Origin: Lepus europaeus
Taxonomy: Eukaryota; Chordata; Mammalia; Lagomorpha; Leporidae
Length of the DNA stretch: 64,000 bases
Direction: 5' to 3'
NCBI RefSeq assembly: GCF_033115175.1
Contig: NC_084834.1
Coordinates: 120,400,275-120,464,274, forward strand
In this document: piece after piece, positions 32,881-43,434 of the stretch
Position numbering within the stretch: position 1 is the first letter of the stretch
Layout of the letters: each line of letters begins with the position of its first letter
Program-made: the position numbers and the translations under genes
The notes under the pieces: model-generated
What the model was told of the DNA's origin: nothing
Databases searched by the model: none
The model's input: the letters and a program-made list of their open reading frames with translations, nothing else

Positions 32881-33800
32881 CTCCCCCACACATTCACGTG
32901 AGCGCACGAACTTCATTAATCATCTCCCGCGCCAGCGAAGGCGCTCGCCTAAGAGGCTGCACAGCCCAAGCACAAAAGCAGGAGGCGTGGCTTTGTAGAT
33001 GCCTTGGGCTTTCGTGGTAAATATATCTGTGCTCTTCCGCCATGACAATTATCACAGCTCAGTGGTGCTCACTACACAGTCTCATGTTCTTGTACAACCC
33101 CAGCGAGCTCTGATTATTAAAGACCAAGCTATTGCAGAAAAAAACAGGAAGAAGAAGAACGGTTTCCCTTCAGAGCTCAGATGAGCTGGCCCGCTCTTTG
33201 CTTTAGGGAACTGTGCAACCTGCTCTGACTATAAAGCAGCTTTCTTATGGCTGAAGAGAAAATTTCCACACAGCCAACTCCGAAAGGGACTGCAGATTGG
33301 AATCAATCAATCTTGGCAGCCTTGGAACTTTCCAGACCTGCTTTTCAGATTGACAGGGACAGAAAGGCCGAGAACGGTAAAAAAAAATCTCTTTCAACAG
33401 GATGAGCGCTTCCACACACTGGCAGTCCCCACTCCTGAGACCTGAACCTCACGTCTCCTCTTGCTGTGCTCTTCCAGGGGTTAGAAACTAGAAGTTCGTA
33501 CCTGTTGGATCCCTAGGGCCTCTCTCAACTCACGCAGAAGTCCAAAGGAGCAGAGTGGATTTAGCTTAAAGATGTGTGGCCTGGGAACAAATACGGTTAT
33601 AAAGAGTTTGAAAAAGACAAAAGCCCACACTTACAAGTACATGATGCCTCCTCCAGGCTCCCAGCTGGGAGCCACAGAGGGCTACTGGCCAGAAAAGTGC
33701 CTCCTGCACCATTTCACCTGGGTCTGAAAGTCCTCCAGTCAGGCTTAGCTACAGAAAACCCAGTGCGCTCCAATACACACACCCACACTGACTTTACAGA
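32881..33800. other. no gene seen
   Basis: About 0.9 kb, unassigned; an (ACAC)-type stretch lies near 33772-33788. No splice-supported exon seen. Confidence 0.45.
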
Positions 33801-34150
33801 AAGCAGGTTTTGGGGGGCTGGCGCTGTGGTGTAGCAGGTAAAGCCGCCACCTGCAGTGCCGGCATCCCACGTGGGCACTGGTTTGAGTCCCAGATGCTCC
33901 ACTTCTGATCCAGTTCTCTGCCATGGCCTGGGAAAGCAGTAGAGGATGGCTCAAGTCCTTGCCCCTGCACCCATGTGGGAGACCCAGAGGAGGCTCCTGG
34001 TTCCTGGCTTTGGGTAGCACAGCTCCAATCATTGCAGCCATCTGAGGAGTGAACCAGCGGATGGAAGACCTCCCTCTGTCTCTGCCTCTCTGTAGCTCTG
34101 CCTTTCAAATAAATAATAATAAATAAATCTTAAAGAAAGAGAGCAGGTTT
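33801..34150 (+). mobile_element. CSINE
   Basis: Sense copy, 33813-34140, with tail AAATAAATAATAATAAATAAATC. The phrase AGCAGGTTTT occurs just before and just after it, the likely TSD. Confidence 0.93.
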
Positions 34151-34175
34151 TGATGGAGACAAGTGTTTGGGGTTG

Positions 34176-34192
34176 GAAGAAGTATCCTGAAG
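34176..34192 (+). repeat. target-site duplication, left copy, of the YBX1 retrocopy
   Basis: GAAGAAGTATCCTGAAG, identical over 17 bp to 35663-35679. Confidence 0.95.
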
Positions 34193-35662
34193 ACGCCCTG
34201 AGCAGCCCCACCGCTGCCGCCGCCCTAGTTACCATCACACCCCAGGAGGAGCCGCAGCTGCCGCAGCCGGCCCCGGTCACCATCACACCGCAACCGTGAG
34301 CAGTGAGGCCGAGACCCAGCAGCCGCCCGCCGCCCCTGCCCTCAGCGCCGCTGAAACCAAGCCCGGCACCACGGGCAGTGGCGCAGGGAGCGGTGGCCCG
34401 GGCGGCCTCACATCGGCGGCGCTCGCCGGTGGGGACAAGAAGATCATCGCAACTAAGATTTTGGGAACAGTAAAATGGTTCAATGTAAGGAATGGATATA
34501 GTTTCATCAACAGGAATGACACCAAGGAAGACGTATTTGTACCCCAGACTGCCATAAAGAAGAGTAACCCCAGGAAGTACCTTTGCAGTGCAGGAGATGG
34601 AGAGACTGTGGAGTTTGATGTTGTTGAAGGAGAAAAAGGTGCAGAGGCAGCAAATGTGACAGGCCCTGGTGGAGTTCCAGTGCAAGGCAGTAAATATGCA
34701 GCAGACTGTAACCATTATAGACGCTACCCACGTCGTAGGGGTCCTCCACGCAATGACCAGCAGAATGACCAGAACAGTGAGAGTGGGGAAAAGAAGGAGG
34801 GCTCAAAGAGCGCACCCAAAGTCCAGGCCCAACAACGCCAGCCCTACCGCAGGCAAAGGTCCCACCGTACTACATGCAGAGACCCTATGGGTGTCGACCA
34901 CAGTATTCCAACCCTCCTATGCAGGAAGAAGTGATGGAAGGTGCTAACAGCCAGGGAGCAGGAGAACAAGGCAGACCAGTGAGACAGAATGTGTACCGGG
35001 GTTATAGACCACGATTCCGCAGAGGTCCTCCTCGCCAAAGACAGCCTGGAGAGGACGGCAATGAAGAAGATAAGGAAAACCAAGGAGATGAGACCCAGGG
35101 CCAGCAGCCCCCTCAGCGTCGGTACCACCACAACTTCAACTACCGACACAGATGCCCAGGTAACCCTAAACTATATGATGGCAAAGAGACAAAAGCAGCC
35201 GATCACCAGCTGAGAATTCATCCACTCCAGAGGCTGAGCAGGGCAGGGCTGAGTAAATGCCGGCTTAACATCGCCACCACCACCGCTTTAGTCATCCATA
35301 AGAAGTGAATATGAAATTCCAGCAATCAGGAATGAACAAAAGATTGGAGCTGAAGACCTTAGGTGCTTGCTTTTTGCCCGTGGACCAGATTACTAGAACT
35401 ATCTGCATTATCTACGCAGCATGGGGCTTTTATTATTTTTACCTAAAGATGTCTCTTTTTGGTAATGACAAACGTGTTTTTTTAAAAAGCCTGGTTTTTC
35501 TCAATACACCTTTAAAGGTTTTTAAATTGTTTCATATCTGGTCAAGTTGAGATTTTTAAGAACTTCATTTTTAATTTGTAATAAAAGTTTACAACTTGAT
35601 TTTTTCAAAAAAGTCAACAAACTGCAAGCACCTGCTAATAAAGGTCTTAAATTAAAAAAGAA
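34193..35662 (+). pseudogene. YBX1: processed pseudogene of Y-box binding protein 1
   Basis: An intronless, full-length cDNA-like copy of the YBX1 mRNA: GC-rich 5' UTR (34193-34295), coding region (34296 to about 35255), 3' UTR with AATAAA at 35580-35585 and 35637-35642, and a short A-rich tail (35652-35662). YBX1 encodes a cold-shock-domain RNA/DNA-binding protein of about 320 residues. The copy has the alanine/proline N-terminus, the cold-shock domain (from about 34440) and the basic/acidic repeats. It is broken. The start ATG has become GTG at 34296, one base is missing near 34860 and another near 35203, each shifting the frame. RNA-contacting positions are changed: Gly to Ser at 34500-34502 in the GYGFI motif (now GYSFI) and His to Pro at 34542-34544 in the VFVHQ motif. 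The N-terminal Ala/Pro stretch is four residues shorter than in the human parent. TSDs of 17 bp and the tail show L1-type retroposition. The surrounding frames are shadows. Confidence 0.95.
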
Positions 35663-35679
35663 GAAGAAGTATCCTGAAG
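35663..35679 (+). repeat. target-site duplication, right copy, of the YBX1 retrocopy
   Basis: Exact copy of 34176-34192, following the A-rich tail of the retrocopy. Confidence 0.95.
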
Positions 35680-35996
35680 GAAGTTAAAAGATAACCAAAA
35701 GGATTATTTAGAAGCACCAAAAAAAAATCATCTATTGCATAGTTTTTGCCAAAGACCAGCTATCTAGCTATCAGAGCTCCAAAAAGAGCAATTAATTATA
35801 TTTTACAGGGATAAAACTGCCAAGCAGCAAGACTGGAAAAACGAGAGAAGGATTTATGTAATAAATACTCAAGAAACATCCTAAATACTCTACACTTGGA
35901 ATCATATTCCAGCTAATCTGTGGACTAGATTTTTATGGAAAACAAGAATATTAAAGGTTGGAAAGGATCCTGTCTCTACTTGAAAAAAACAACATG
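35680..35996. other. no gene seen
   Basis: About 300 bases of AT-rich host sequence, the original continuation of 34192. Confidence 0.5.
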
Positions 35997-36340
35997 GGAC
36001 CAGTGCTGTGGTGTAGAGGGTAAAGCTGCCGCCTGCAGTGACAGTATCCCATATGGGTGCCGACTCGAGTCCTGGCTGCTCCTCTTCCATACAGCTCTCT
36101 ACTATGGCCTGGGAAAGCAACAGAAGATGGCCCAAGTCCTTGGGCCCCTACACCCACGTGGGAGACCTGGAGAAAGCTTCTGGCTTCGGATTGGCACAGC
36201 TCTGGCCGTTGTAGCCAAGTGGGGAGTGAACCAGCGGATGGAAGACCTCTCTCTCTCTCTCTTTGCCTCTATCTCTCTTTCTCTCTCTGTGTAACTCTTT
36301 CAAATAAATAAATAAATCTTAAAAAAAAAAAAGAAAAAGA
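35997..36340 (+). mobile_element. CSINE
   Basis: Sense copy with an AAATAAATAAATAAATCTT tail and A-run. A (CT)n stretch lies at 36246-36262. Confidence 0.93.
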
Positions 36341-36375
36341 CAAATGGGTTTGCTGTACTGCAAGGCATCAAATAA

Positions 36376-36384
36376 GAACAATGT
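36376..36384 (+). repeat. putative TSD of the retroviral transcript copy, left
   Basis: GAACAATGT, repeated exactly at 38291-38299 just after the poly(A). At nine bases it is short, so it supports rather than proves a single insertion. Confidence 0.6.
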
Positions 36385-37888
36385 GAGTCAGCTAGAATTA
36401 CTTCGCCATCAGCACAATAAACAGGCAGAACCTCCCTTTCAGAACAGAGGGAGAGAAAGTTTTAAAGTAAGGACAGAGCTTTCCTCACGGGGATTGTCTG
36501 CCTCAACATAAACCACTACCAGAACATGCCTGTGACTACAGACTTCTAGTTTAGGCCGCCGAAGATTAGAGACGGGGCTTGAGCACCCCCTTGACTTGCA
36601 TCCTCTGGTCTGCTTTAACAAGAACAGGAGGAAAAGAAAGCTAGGCATCAGAAGCAATGTAAAGATAGGCTTATTAAAGGCTGCTCTGTACAGTGATCTG
36701 CCCTCAAGGAGACCCAACAGGCCAGTCCACTGCAGTGGCTTTCAGTGTGGTAAGCCTGGGCTTCAGCAGAAGTCAGCTTGTGACTTGGCAGCTCTGCCAG
36801 CCAAGAGTTGGATCACTGGAAATGGACCTGCCCTGGAGTCGAAGGATGCCCAGGTCAGAGCCCCAGAGCTTGCTGGCTCCAAGCTGAAAAGCCCTTCACT
36901 CGGCCCAACTTCCAAAGTGACCATTGCTGTTAAGGGGATGGCCAAGTAGGGTCAGTAACATTGCAGGCAGAACTGTAAATTTCCTGTTAGAGATGCCACC
37001 TGCCTTTACCTGGCCAGCTCTCCTCCCAGGCCATCTAGGTAATGGAAGTCAACAGGGTGCCTTCTCCAAGGAGGTTCACACCTCCCTTAGGATATACCCC
37101 ATGTGAAGAGGTAGGTCTGGACCTCGTAACTGACAAGGCTTAAAGCTCACCAGATTATTATCAAGCCCCTCTGTCAGTTTCTATTTGCCTCTCAATTGGA
37201 GAACTTATTTGTGGCTTAGACAGCACCTCTCTTAGGTCCTCTAGTAATGACTCTGTCCTTTGTTCTAGACCTTGTCTAGCCCACTTGGGCCTCATTCCTT
37301 TATAGTCATAGCCTCTACTCTAACATCAATGGCTCTGCCCCAACCTGTGTGTACTGATGGTCCTCCCCCCCACTCAATGTTGTATGATTATTCAGAATTT
37401 CTCTATAGACATACCCCTCTACCTACAAAAGTTGACTGGCCTTTCTCCCAGTCTTGGCTGGGGTCAGATTTAAACCACGTCCATCAAACAATCCTCACAA
37501 GGGTCCGGAGACCCCCCTCATTTCCTCTCCTCTATGAAATCCTCTCATTACCTGGTTAATGCCACTCTTAGAATCATTGGTTGCTATTCTCACCCTGTCT
37601 TTTATACTACAGTGTCTGTTTAAGTGTTTACAGGAGGTGATAATGGAACAAACCAAGGCCTTCAGCAACCAGGCAGTCAACCAAATGCAGCTACAGGGAT
37701 ATACTCAGCTCCCTGCCCAGGAGACAGTGGCTTGAGACATCGCCCCATGCCAGCAGAGAGTACCTCGTCGCCCCATGTCAGCAGGAAGTAGCTCTAAAGA
37801 CAGACCATCATCTCTCTACCCCTCCTGGACTTTGGGGACTAATGTAATCCCATACAACTCCTGCTTTATAAAAAACAAAAGGGGGGAA
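36385..37888 (+). pseudogene. endogenous class I retrovirus: gag/protease and env-end remnants
   Basis: Sense remnants of a class I (gammaretrovirus-like) provirus, heavily damaged. Around 36735-36780 a QCGKPG motif with a nearby cysteine is what remains of a nucleocapsid zinc knuckle, with the His position replaced. At about 36905-36990 the sequence switches frame and gives VNFLL, the position just before a retroviral protease active site, but the catalytic Asp-Thr/Ser-Gly triad is destroyed. From about 37570 to 37735 a hydrophobic stretch followed by NQMQLQGY resembles the membrane anchor and tail end of the envelope transmembrane subunit. Reverse transcriptase and integrase are absent between them, so the copy has an internal deletion or a splice. 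A polypurine tract, AAAACAAAAGGGGGGAA, ends at 37888, immediately before the LTR. No open frame is functional. Confidence 0.65.
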
Positions 37889-38277
37889 TGTTAGGAAAAT
37901 GGTGCAGTCTTATCTATGGCACAATCTACGCCCTGACACCATCCTAGCTCTAGCCTCTGCCGCCATTGCTGGAAGCCAGGTGGCCACACGGCCCAACCAT
38001 CGGTGTCAAGCTCCACTCCCATCCCAATGGGATTCGCTGCTCCTGCTTTCCCGCCTGCCCTCCAGCAAAGTTTTAAAAGGCCTGCTCCTGAATACATAGC
38101 TCTCTCTTCTCTCTGCTCTCCTCCTCTCTCCTCTCTCTCTCTCTCTCTCTCTCCTCTTTTTCCTTCCGTCTGCTGACCTCTGTCTCTCTCTCTCTCTCAT
38201 GCTCTCCTTCTCCCTCTTTTTCTTCTTCTCCCCATCCCTCCAGTCTGTCAGGTTTCCCCCAATAAACTCTTTCCCTT
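37889..38277 (+). mobile_element. class I retroviral LTR, U3-R only, ending at poly(A)
   Basis: Begins TGTTAGGAAAATGG directly after the polypurine tract. A TTTTAAAAGG box lies at about 38060-38069. A long CT-rich stretch covers 38098-38225 and AATAAA lies at 38261-38266. Sequence ends at CTTTCCCTT, about 11 bases after the signal, in a run of A. U5 and a PBS are absent, so this is the 3' end of a transcript, not a genomic LTR. Confidence 0.8.
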
Positions 38278-38299
38278 AAAAAAAAAAAAGGAACAATGT
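38278..38299 (+). other. poly(A) tail and right TSD of the retroviral transcript copy
   Basis: Twelve A at 38278-38289 followed by G and GAACAATGT (38291-38299), matching 36376-36384. Confidence 0.7.
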
Positions 38300-38453
38300 A
38301 ACTACAGCCAACACTTAACACAGAGCTTACAATACAGAGGCAAGTTCTTAGACTCTAAATCCATAAACTTGTTTACGAATCTTCATCAATGCAATGATAC
38401 GATAGGTCCTCTCATCACAGACTAGCAGACAGTATTTCATTAAAAATGAAAAC
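38300..38453. other. no gene seen
   Basis: Short host sequence between the retroviral copy and the next SINE. Confidence 0.5.
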
Positions 38454-38787
38454 AGGGGGCCAGCGCTGTGGCTTAGTGGGTAAAACTGCTGACTGCAGTG
38501 CTGGCGTCCCATATGGGCCCTGGTTTGAGTCCCAGCTGCTCCACTTCCAATCCAGCTCTCTGCTAATGTGCCCAGGAAAGCAGTGGAGATGGCCTGAGAC
38601 CTTGGGCCCCTGCACCCACCTGGGACACCCAGAAGAAGCTCCAGGCTCCTGGCTTTGGATGGGCCCAGCTCTGGCCATTGCGGCCATTTAGGGAGTGAAC
38701 CAGTGGATGGAAGACTGCTCTCTCTGTGCCTCTGCAACTCTACCTTTCAAATAAATAAAATCTTTAACACACACACACACACACACC
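38454..38787 (+). mobile_element. CSINE with (AC)n tail
   Basis: Sense copy whose tail after AAATAAATAAAATCTTT has become (AC)n at about 38767-38787. Confidence 0.94.
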
Positions 38788-38799
38788 AAGAACAGGGGC

Positions 38800-39112
38800 A
38801 GATGTTTGACACAGCAATTAACAAAATACTTGAGACTCCCCCATCACACATCAGAATGCCTTAGTTTGAGTCCCAACTCCACTTCCAATTCCAGCTTCCT
38901 GCTGACGCACACCCTGGGAGGCAGCAGGTGATGGCTCAAGTATTTGATCCCTGCCACCCACCTGGAAGACCTGAACGGAGTTCTGAGCTCCTGCCTTTGG
39001 CCTGACCCAGCCCCAGCTGTTGTGGGCATTTAGAGAATGAAGCAGCAGATGGAAGATCTCTACCGCGCTCTCTCTCTCTCTCTCTGCATTTAAAATAAAT
39101 AAAAATAAACAA
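38800..39112 (+). mobile_element. old CSINE-like element
   Basis: Sense, diverged copy of the older subfamily; GTTTGAGTCCC, CCAGCTTCCTGCTGA and GGAGGCAGCAGGTGATGG are in order, with a tail of TTTAAAATAAATAAAAATAAAC. Confidence 0.85.
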
Positions 39113-39640
39113 ACACTTATTAATGAGGACATATTTGAACTTTTGCCTTGCAGATTAAATAACTAGGTCTCACTTCAGTCTCTGTTACATTTACTCAAAA
39201 ATGAAAGTAATTAGATGCTCTTAACTATTCAAAGAGTCATTTGGAAGCTCAATAATATACTGCAGGCAAATATCTTCTATATTACAGCAAAACAACACTT
39301 ATTTGGGGGCAGGTGGTTTTATTTAATTAGCTTAGTTAGTTCCTATTCAGAATTCTTACAAGACCATCACTGCTCTTTGCTTTTAGGTAAAGCACAGAGC
39401 TCACAGAGCCCCACCCACGAGAAGCCTTCTGCTCCCAAGGGTGGATGCAAAATGAAGACTTGTAGAGAAAGGTCTAAAATCCCTAAGAAATAAGATAACG
39501 ATGGCAAACAGAAAAGGTGACAATTTAGTATCATCCATCTTGAAAATGTCCTACCTACTACTAAGTGAACAATTCAAAGATAATCTACTGGTTTTGAAAC
39601 TAACTAAGAATAACAGAAAAATTGTAGCAACTTAACATTT
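39113..39640. other. no gene seen
   Basis: About 500 bases, unassigned. At 39370-39470 a TTGCTTTTAG acceptor-like motif precedes a short open stretch, but no homology is recognised. Confidence 0.45.
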
Positions 39641-40010
39641 TAAGAATCACAAACAGGGGGCGGTGCTGTGGTGTAGCAGGTAAATAAAGCCTCTGCGTGT
39701 CACACCAGCATTCCATATGGGTGCTGGTTTGTGTTCCAGCTGCCCCATTTCCTATCCAGCTCCCTGCTAATGACCTGGCAAAGGCAGTCAAAGATGACCC
39801 AAGTATTTGGGCCCCTGGTACCCACATGAGAGACCCAGATGAAGCTCCTGACTCCCGGCTTCGGCCTGGCCCAGCCCTGGCCATTGCAGCCATCTGGAGA
39901 GTGAACCAAGGGATGGAGGATCTCTCTGTCTCTCCCTCTATCTGTAACTCTTTCAAAATAAGTAAATAAATCTTAAAAAAAAAAAAAAAAAAACAGAATC
40001 ACAGACATGT
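39641..40010 (+). mobile_element. CSINE with diverged TSD
   Basis: Sense copy, 39656-39992, with a 4-base insertion (AAAT) in the head, AAGTAAATAAATCTT tail and a 19-base A-run. AGAATCACAAACA and AGAATCACAGACA on its two sides are the TSD with one mismatch. Confidence 0.94.
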
Positions 40011-40700
40011 CCACAAAAAGATAAAATCTTCTGCTCCTCTTTTCTGTCTTAGGCAAGTCTGGAAAAGACACAGGATGGGAAATCTAGTGGTAATAGTCAG
40101 ATGTCTGCTTGGACGTGGACTTTAGATTATTCCAGGAGTTCCATCATTCTTTAAGGGTTAACATAACAAAACGACCAGTCATGGGCAGAACCCACACTTG
40201 TCCTGTGGGAATAACACAATCATTTGTGAGGAGAGCAACACTACTCCTTATTCTTACATTGTACTCTCATTCTGACTTCTTCAAACCAGAATCGTAAAAG
40301 CCAAGGCTCAGCTAAGAGCTCTTCAGAGGCCGTCCTAAGTTAACGCCCACTGCTAGATTAGAAGCGGCCCGATCTGCCACAGTCCTGACTCTCTAAGATG
40401 TACACTTCTTCCAGCCAGCTGTCCTGGAAACCCCCAGGGGTGGTTCAAATGACAGGTTCCAGGGGTTGCCTTGTTAGCCAGACATGATCAAGCTCGCCTC
40501 CTCCCAGTGGATATAATCCTCTTTATTTCCCTCCTCTTCCCACCTCCTCGCCACATTCTTAGAGCCATGAATACACATCTTCACTATAGTAAATATGGCA
40601 TCGCTCTGAAGAACAGCTTTGGGAGAAGGAAATGGAGGAGACCAATTCAATAGTATTGCCTCCAGCAAATTAGTCAGGATGGGCTTCCTAAAGACTGTGG
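40011..40700. other. no gene seen
   Basis: About 700 bases, unassigned. Confidence 0.45.
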
Positions 40701-40800
40701 CCACATATTCATTTAATCACTCGTTCCACAAATATTTACTGAGTTCCGATCATAGGCAGCAGGAAGGACAGTGAGCAAAACCAGACTTAGTAGAACACAA
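40701..40800 (+). mobile_element. LINE-2-type fragment (tentative)
   Basis: ATTCATTTAATCACTCGTTCCACAAATATTTACTGAG is the common phrase of an ancient interspersed repeat (L2/MIR class). Too short for a subfamily. Confidence 0.4.
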
Positions 40801-40884
40801 GGGCTGGTTGAGAAGGGAGGCCTTAATAAATATCCATATGTATACATGCAAATTTGCCACTGTAAATGAGTGCTGTGAAGGGAA

Positions 40885-41231
40885 GGGCTGAGGCTCTTAT
40901 TCATTTGAAAGTCAGAGTTACAGAGGAAGGGAGACAGAGACAGACAGACAGACAGAGACAGAGGGAGAGATTTTTGTTCACTCCCCAGATGGCCACAATA
41001 CCCAGGGTTGGGCCAGGCAGAAGCTAGGAGCCAGGAGCTTCATCTAGGTCTCCCATGTGGGTGGCAGGGTCCCAAGTACATGGGCCACCCTCTGTTGCTT
41101 TTCCCAGGCCATTAGCAAGGAGCTAGATGGGAAGTGGAGCAGCCAGGACATGAACCAGGGCCCATATGGGATGCAGGTGTCAGAGGTGGTGGCTTTACCT
41201 GCTATGCCACAACGCCAGCCCCGGGCTGAGG
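40885..41231 (-). mobile_element. CSINE with TSD
   Basis: Antisense copy, 40894-41222. GGGCTGAGG at 40885-40893 and 41223-41231 is the exact part of the TSD. A (CAGA)n stretch lies at 40940-40965. Confidence 0.94.
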
Positions 41232-41596
41232 TTTTGTGAGCATAACGTCGGGTCCGCTCCACCAGAGGAGTCCAGGAAGGCTGTGCTGAGGCAGTGACTG
41301 CTAGAGCCAAGAGCACAGGCATGGCCTGGAAGGGGAGAGCTGCCAACAGGGAGGGGGCTGGACAGACATGGAGCACCAGACAGCCAGTGCAACCTGGGGG
41401 AGGTGGGCACCAAGAAGAGGCAGGAGGGGGCAGCGTCACCCAGGTCAGGCAGTTTTCACTCCCAGCAACCAACAAGGTGAGCAGCTGGGTTTCTAGAAAG
41501 TTCAGATACAACATCACGTTCATACGGTAATCTGTGGATACTCAATGACTTCTGGCTGGTCAATCTAGTCCTGGTCACTGTTCTTAATACCACAGA
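41232..41596. other. no gene seen
   Basis: GC-rich purine-biased sequence; both-strand frames (minus 41044-41523, plus 41294-41530) overlap the SINE or lack support. Confidence 0.45.
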
Positions 41597-41987
41597 GGTA
41601 ACCTGTTCATTTTTTTGTTTTTATTTTTTTATTTTTATTTTTTGACAGGCAGAGTTAGACAGTGAGAGAAATAAACAGAGAGAAAGGTCTTCCTTTTTCC
41701 GTTGGTTCACCCCCCCAAGTGGCCGCTACAGCCAGTGCTTTGCAGCCGGCGCTGCGCCAATCTGAAGCCAGGAGCCAGGTGCTTCCTCCTGGTCTCCCAT
41801 GCGGATGCAGGGCCCAAGCACTTGGGCCATCCTCCACTGCCTTCCCGGGCCACAGCAGAGAGCTGGACTGGAAGAGGGGCAACTGGGACAGAATCCAGCA
41901 ACCCAACCGGGACTAGAACCAAGGGTGCCAGTGCCACAGGCAGAGGATTAACCTAGTGGGCCACGGCACCGGCCGGTAACCTGTTCA
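41597..41987 (-). mobile_element. CSINE, plain-A-tail subfamily, with TSD
   Basis: Antisense copy, 41610-41974, with a T-rich tract interrupted by A (41610-41641). An exact 13-bp TSD, GGTAACCTGTTCA, lies at 41597-41609 and 41975-41987. Confidence 0.95.
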
Positions 41988-42039
41988 AATGGCTGATCCG
42001 ACTGATTTAATAGCAAGAACAAGGCACTTGGAGGCACGC

Positions 42040-42135
42040 ACCTGGGTTGGTTTGGGTACCTGGAGTTAGTCACTAATTTCTCTAGCCCCCATGTCCTCAT
42101 TTGTAAAATCAGGAAAGTGGACACAAGGATCACTC
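42040..42135 (+). mobile_element. MIR fragment (tentative)
   Basis: GTTAGTCACTAATTTCTCTAGCCCCCATGTCCTCATTTGTAAAATCAGG is the MIR core with substitutions. Confidence 0.5.
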
Positions 42136-42189
42136 AAGTCCGTTCTTCCTCAGATTGCAGAAACTGACAGACAGACACGCTGATGATCA

Positions 42190-42469
42190 TTCATAACCAG
42201 AGGAACTGAAATGCACCAGACTCACAAGAATCAAAGCCGGCAAGGATGTGGAGCACCAGGGGCTTACACTTTGAAGCAGGAGTGCGAATCGGTGCGTAGA
42301 CTGGCGTGGCGCACATCTGGGGACATTGCAATTCCACACACAAGCACATACTCCAGGTCAGCTTTCACACAGATGCACAGGGGGATACATAAAGAAATAT
42401 CTATAATAGCTTCACTTGTGATAGGAACGAGCTAGAAGCAGCCTAAATATCAACAAGAGAATGGAGACA
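42190..42469 (+). mobile_element. ancient LINE-1 ORF2 3' end, left part
   Basis: Degenerate text of the ORF2 end of old L1 (GGCAAGGATGTGGAGCACC, AAGAAATATCTATAATAGC, GCAGCCTAAATATCAACA). The element continues at 42830 after a DNA transposon insertion. Confidence 0.55.
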
Positions 42470-42790
42470 TAGAGCCTCTCTATCCGTGTGTTCCACACCC
42501 ATGGATGCAACCAACTGCGGTTTGGATCCAAAAAACTGCATTTGTACTGAACATGTCCGGGCTTACTTTTGTCATTACTCCCTCACCATTACAGTACAAT
42601 GGCTACTTCAATGGCATTTCCATGTATGTTAGGTATTATTAGGAATCTAGAGATGATTTATAGTAGGGGTGAAGATACGCATAAGTTTTATCAAATACTA
42701 CACCCTTTAACCTAAGGGGCTTGAGCATTCTCAGATGTTGGTAGACGTGAGGGGTCCTGGAGCCAATCCCCTGAAAATACCAAGAAACAA
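42470..42790 (+). mobile_element. MER2-like Tigger DNA transposon
   Basis: Nearly full-length: ATCCGTGTGTTCCACACCCATGGATGCAACCAA start, GTACTGAACATGTCC, GGTATTATTAGGAATCTAGAGATGATTTA, CTTGAGCATTCTCAG and GGGTCCTGGAGCCAATCCCC near the other end. The termini are degenerate inverted repeats. It splits an old L1. Confidence 0.75.
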
Positions 42791-42829
42791 CTGAAAATTC
42801 CCAGATGAAAAATTATACAGCATTGGAAA

Positions 42830-43085
42830 TGAGTGATATGCAGCAATATATTTAGCAAAAACAAAATAAATAAGTAAACCTCATAAACAACACTGAGTGG
42901 AATAAAAACACGTTGGGAAGGACATATTTGCCATAATGCCTTCCATACCAGTGGAATGTCCAACATGAAACCAGTAATACTCACATTTACACATTCATTT
43001 GCAATAAGATACCAAGATAAATACTGGAATGCTAAATGCCAAAATCCAAGATAGCAGTTACCTCTAGGAAATGGAAGGAAGTGAC
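42830..43085 (+). mobile_element. ancient LINE-1 3' region, right part
   Basis: CACTGAGTGGAATAAAAACACG, TACACATTCATTTGCAATAAG and a CAAGATAGCAGTTACCTCTAGG-type phrase fit the 3' region of an old L1 that began at 42190. Confidence 0.45.
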
Positions 43086-43119
43086 CAGGAAAAAGGCTTA
43101 ATTTTATTTGTGATATTTT

Positions 43120-43434
43120 ATTATCTTATTTATTTGTTTGACAGGCATAGAGACACAGAGAGATAGACAGAAAGAGAACGAGCTCCCATGTTCTGGTTCA
43201 CTTCCCAAATGTCCACAATGGCCAGTACTGGGGCAGGGCCAGAGCCAGGGGCGAGGGACATAATCAGGTTTCCCGCGTGTGTGACGGGAACCCATCTACT
43301 TAAGCCATCACTACTATTTCCTAGGGTCTGCACTGGCAGGAAACGAGTACTGGGAGCCGGAGCTGGGACTCAAACCCAGACGCTCCAATGTGGGACACTT
43401 GCGTCTTGACTGCCAGACTAGTGGCTACACCTCA
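43120..43434 (-). mobile_element. old CSINE-like element
   Basis: Antisense, diverged older-subfamily copy: TTATTTATTTGTTTGACAGGCATAG start, CAGGTTTCCCGCGTGTGTGACG, GCTGGGACTCAAACCCAGACGC. Confidence 0.82.

Noticed and set aside
34029..34715. 228-codon minus-strand frame over the YBX1 copy
   Set aside because: It is the complement of a GC-rich retrocopy and adjoining SINE, a shadow of the plus-strand pseudogene.
39370..39480. possible exon after TTGCTTTTAG
   Set aside because: The acceptor-like motif is unremarkable, no clear donor follows in frame and the peptide resembles nothing I know.
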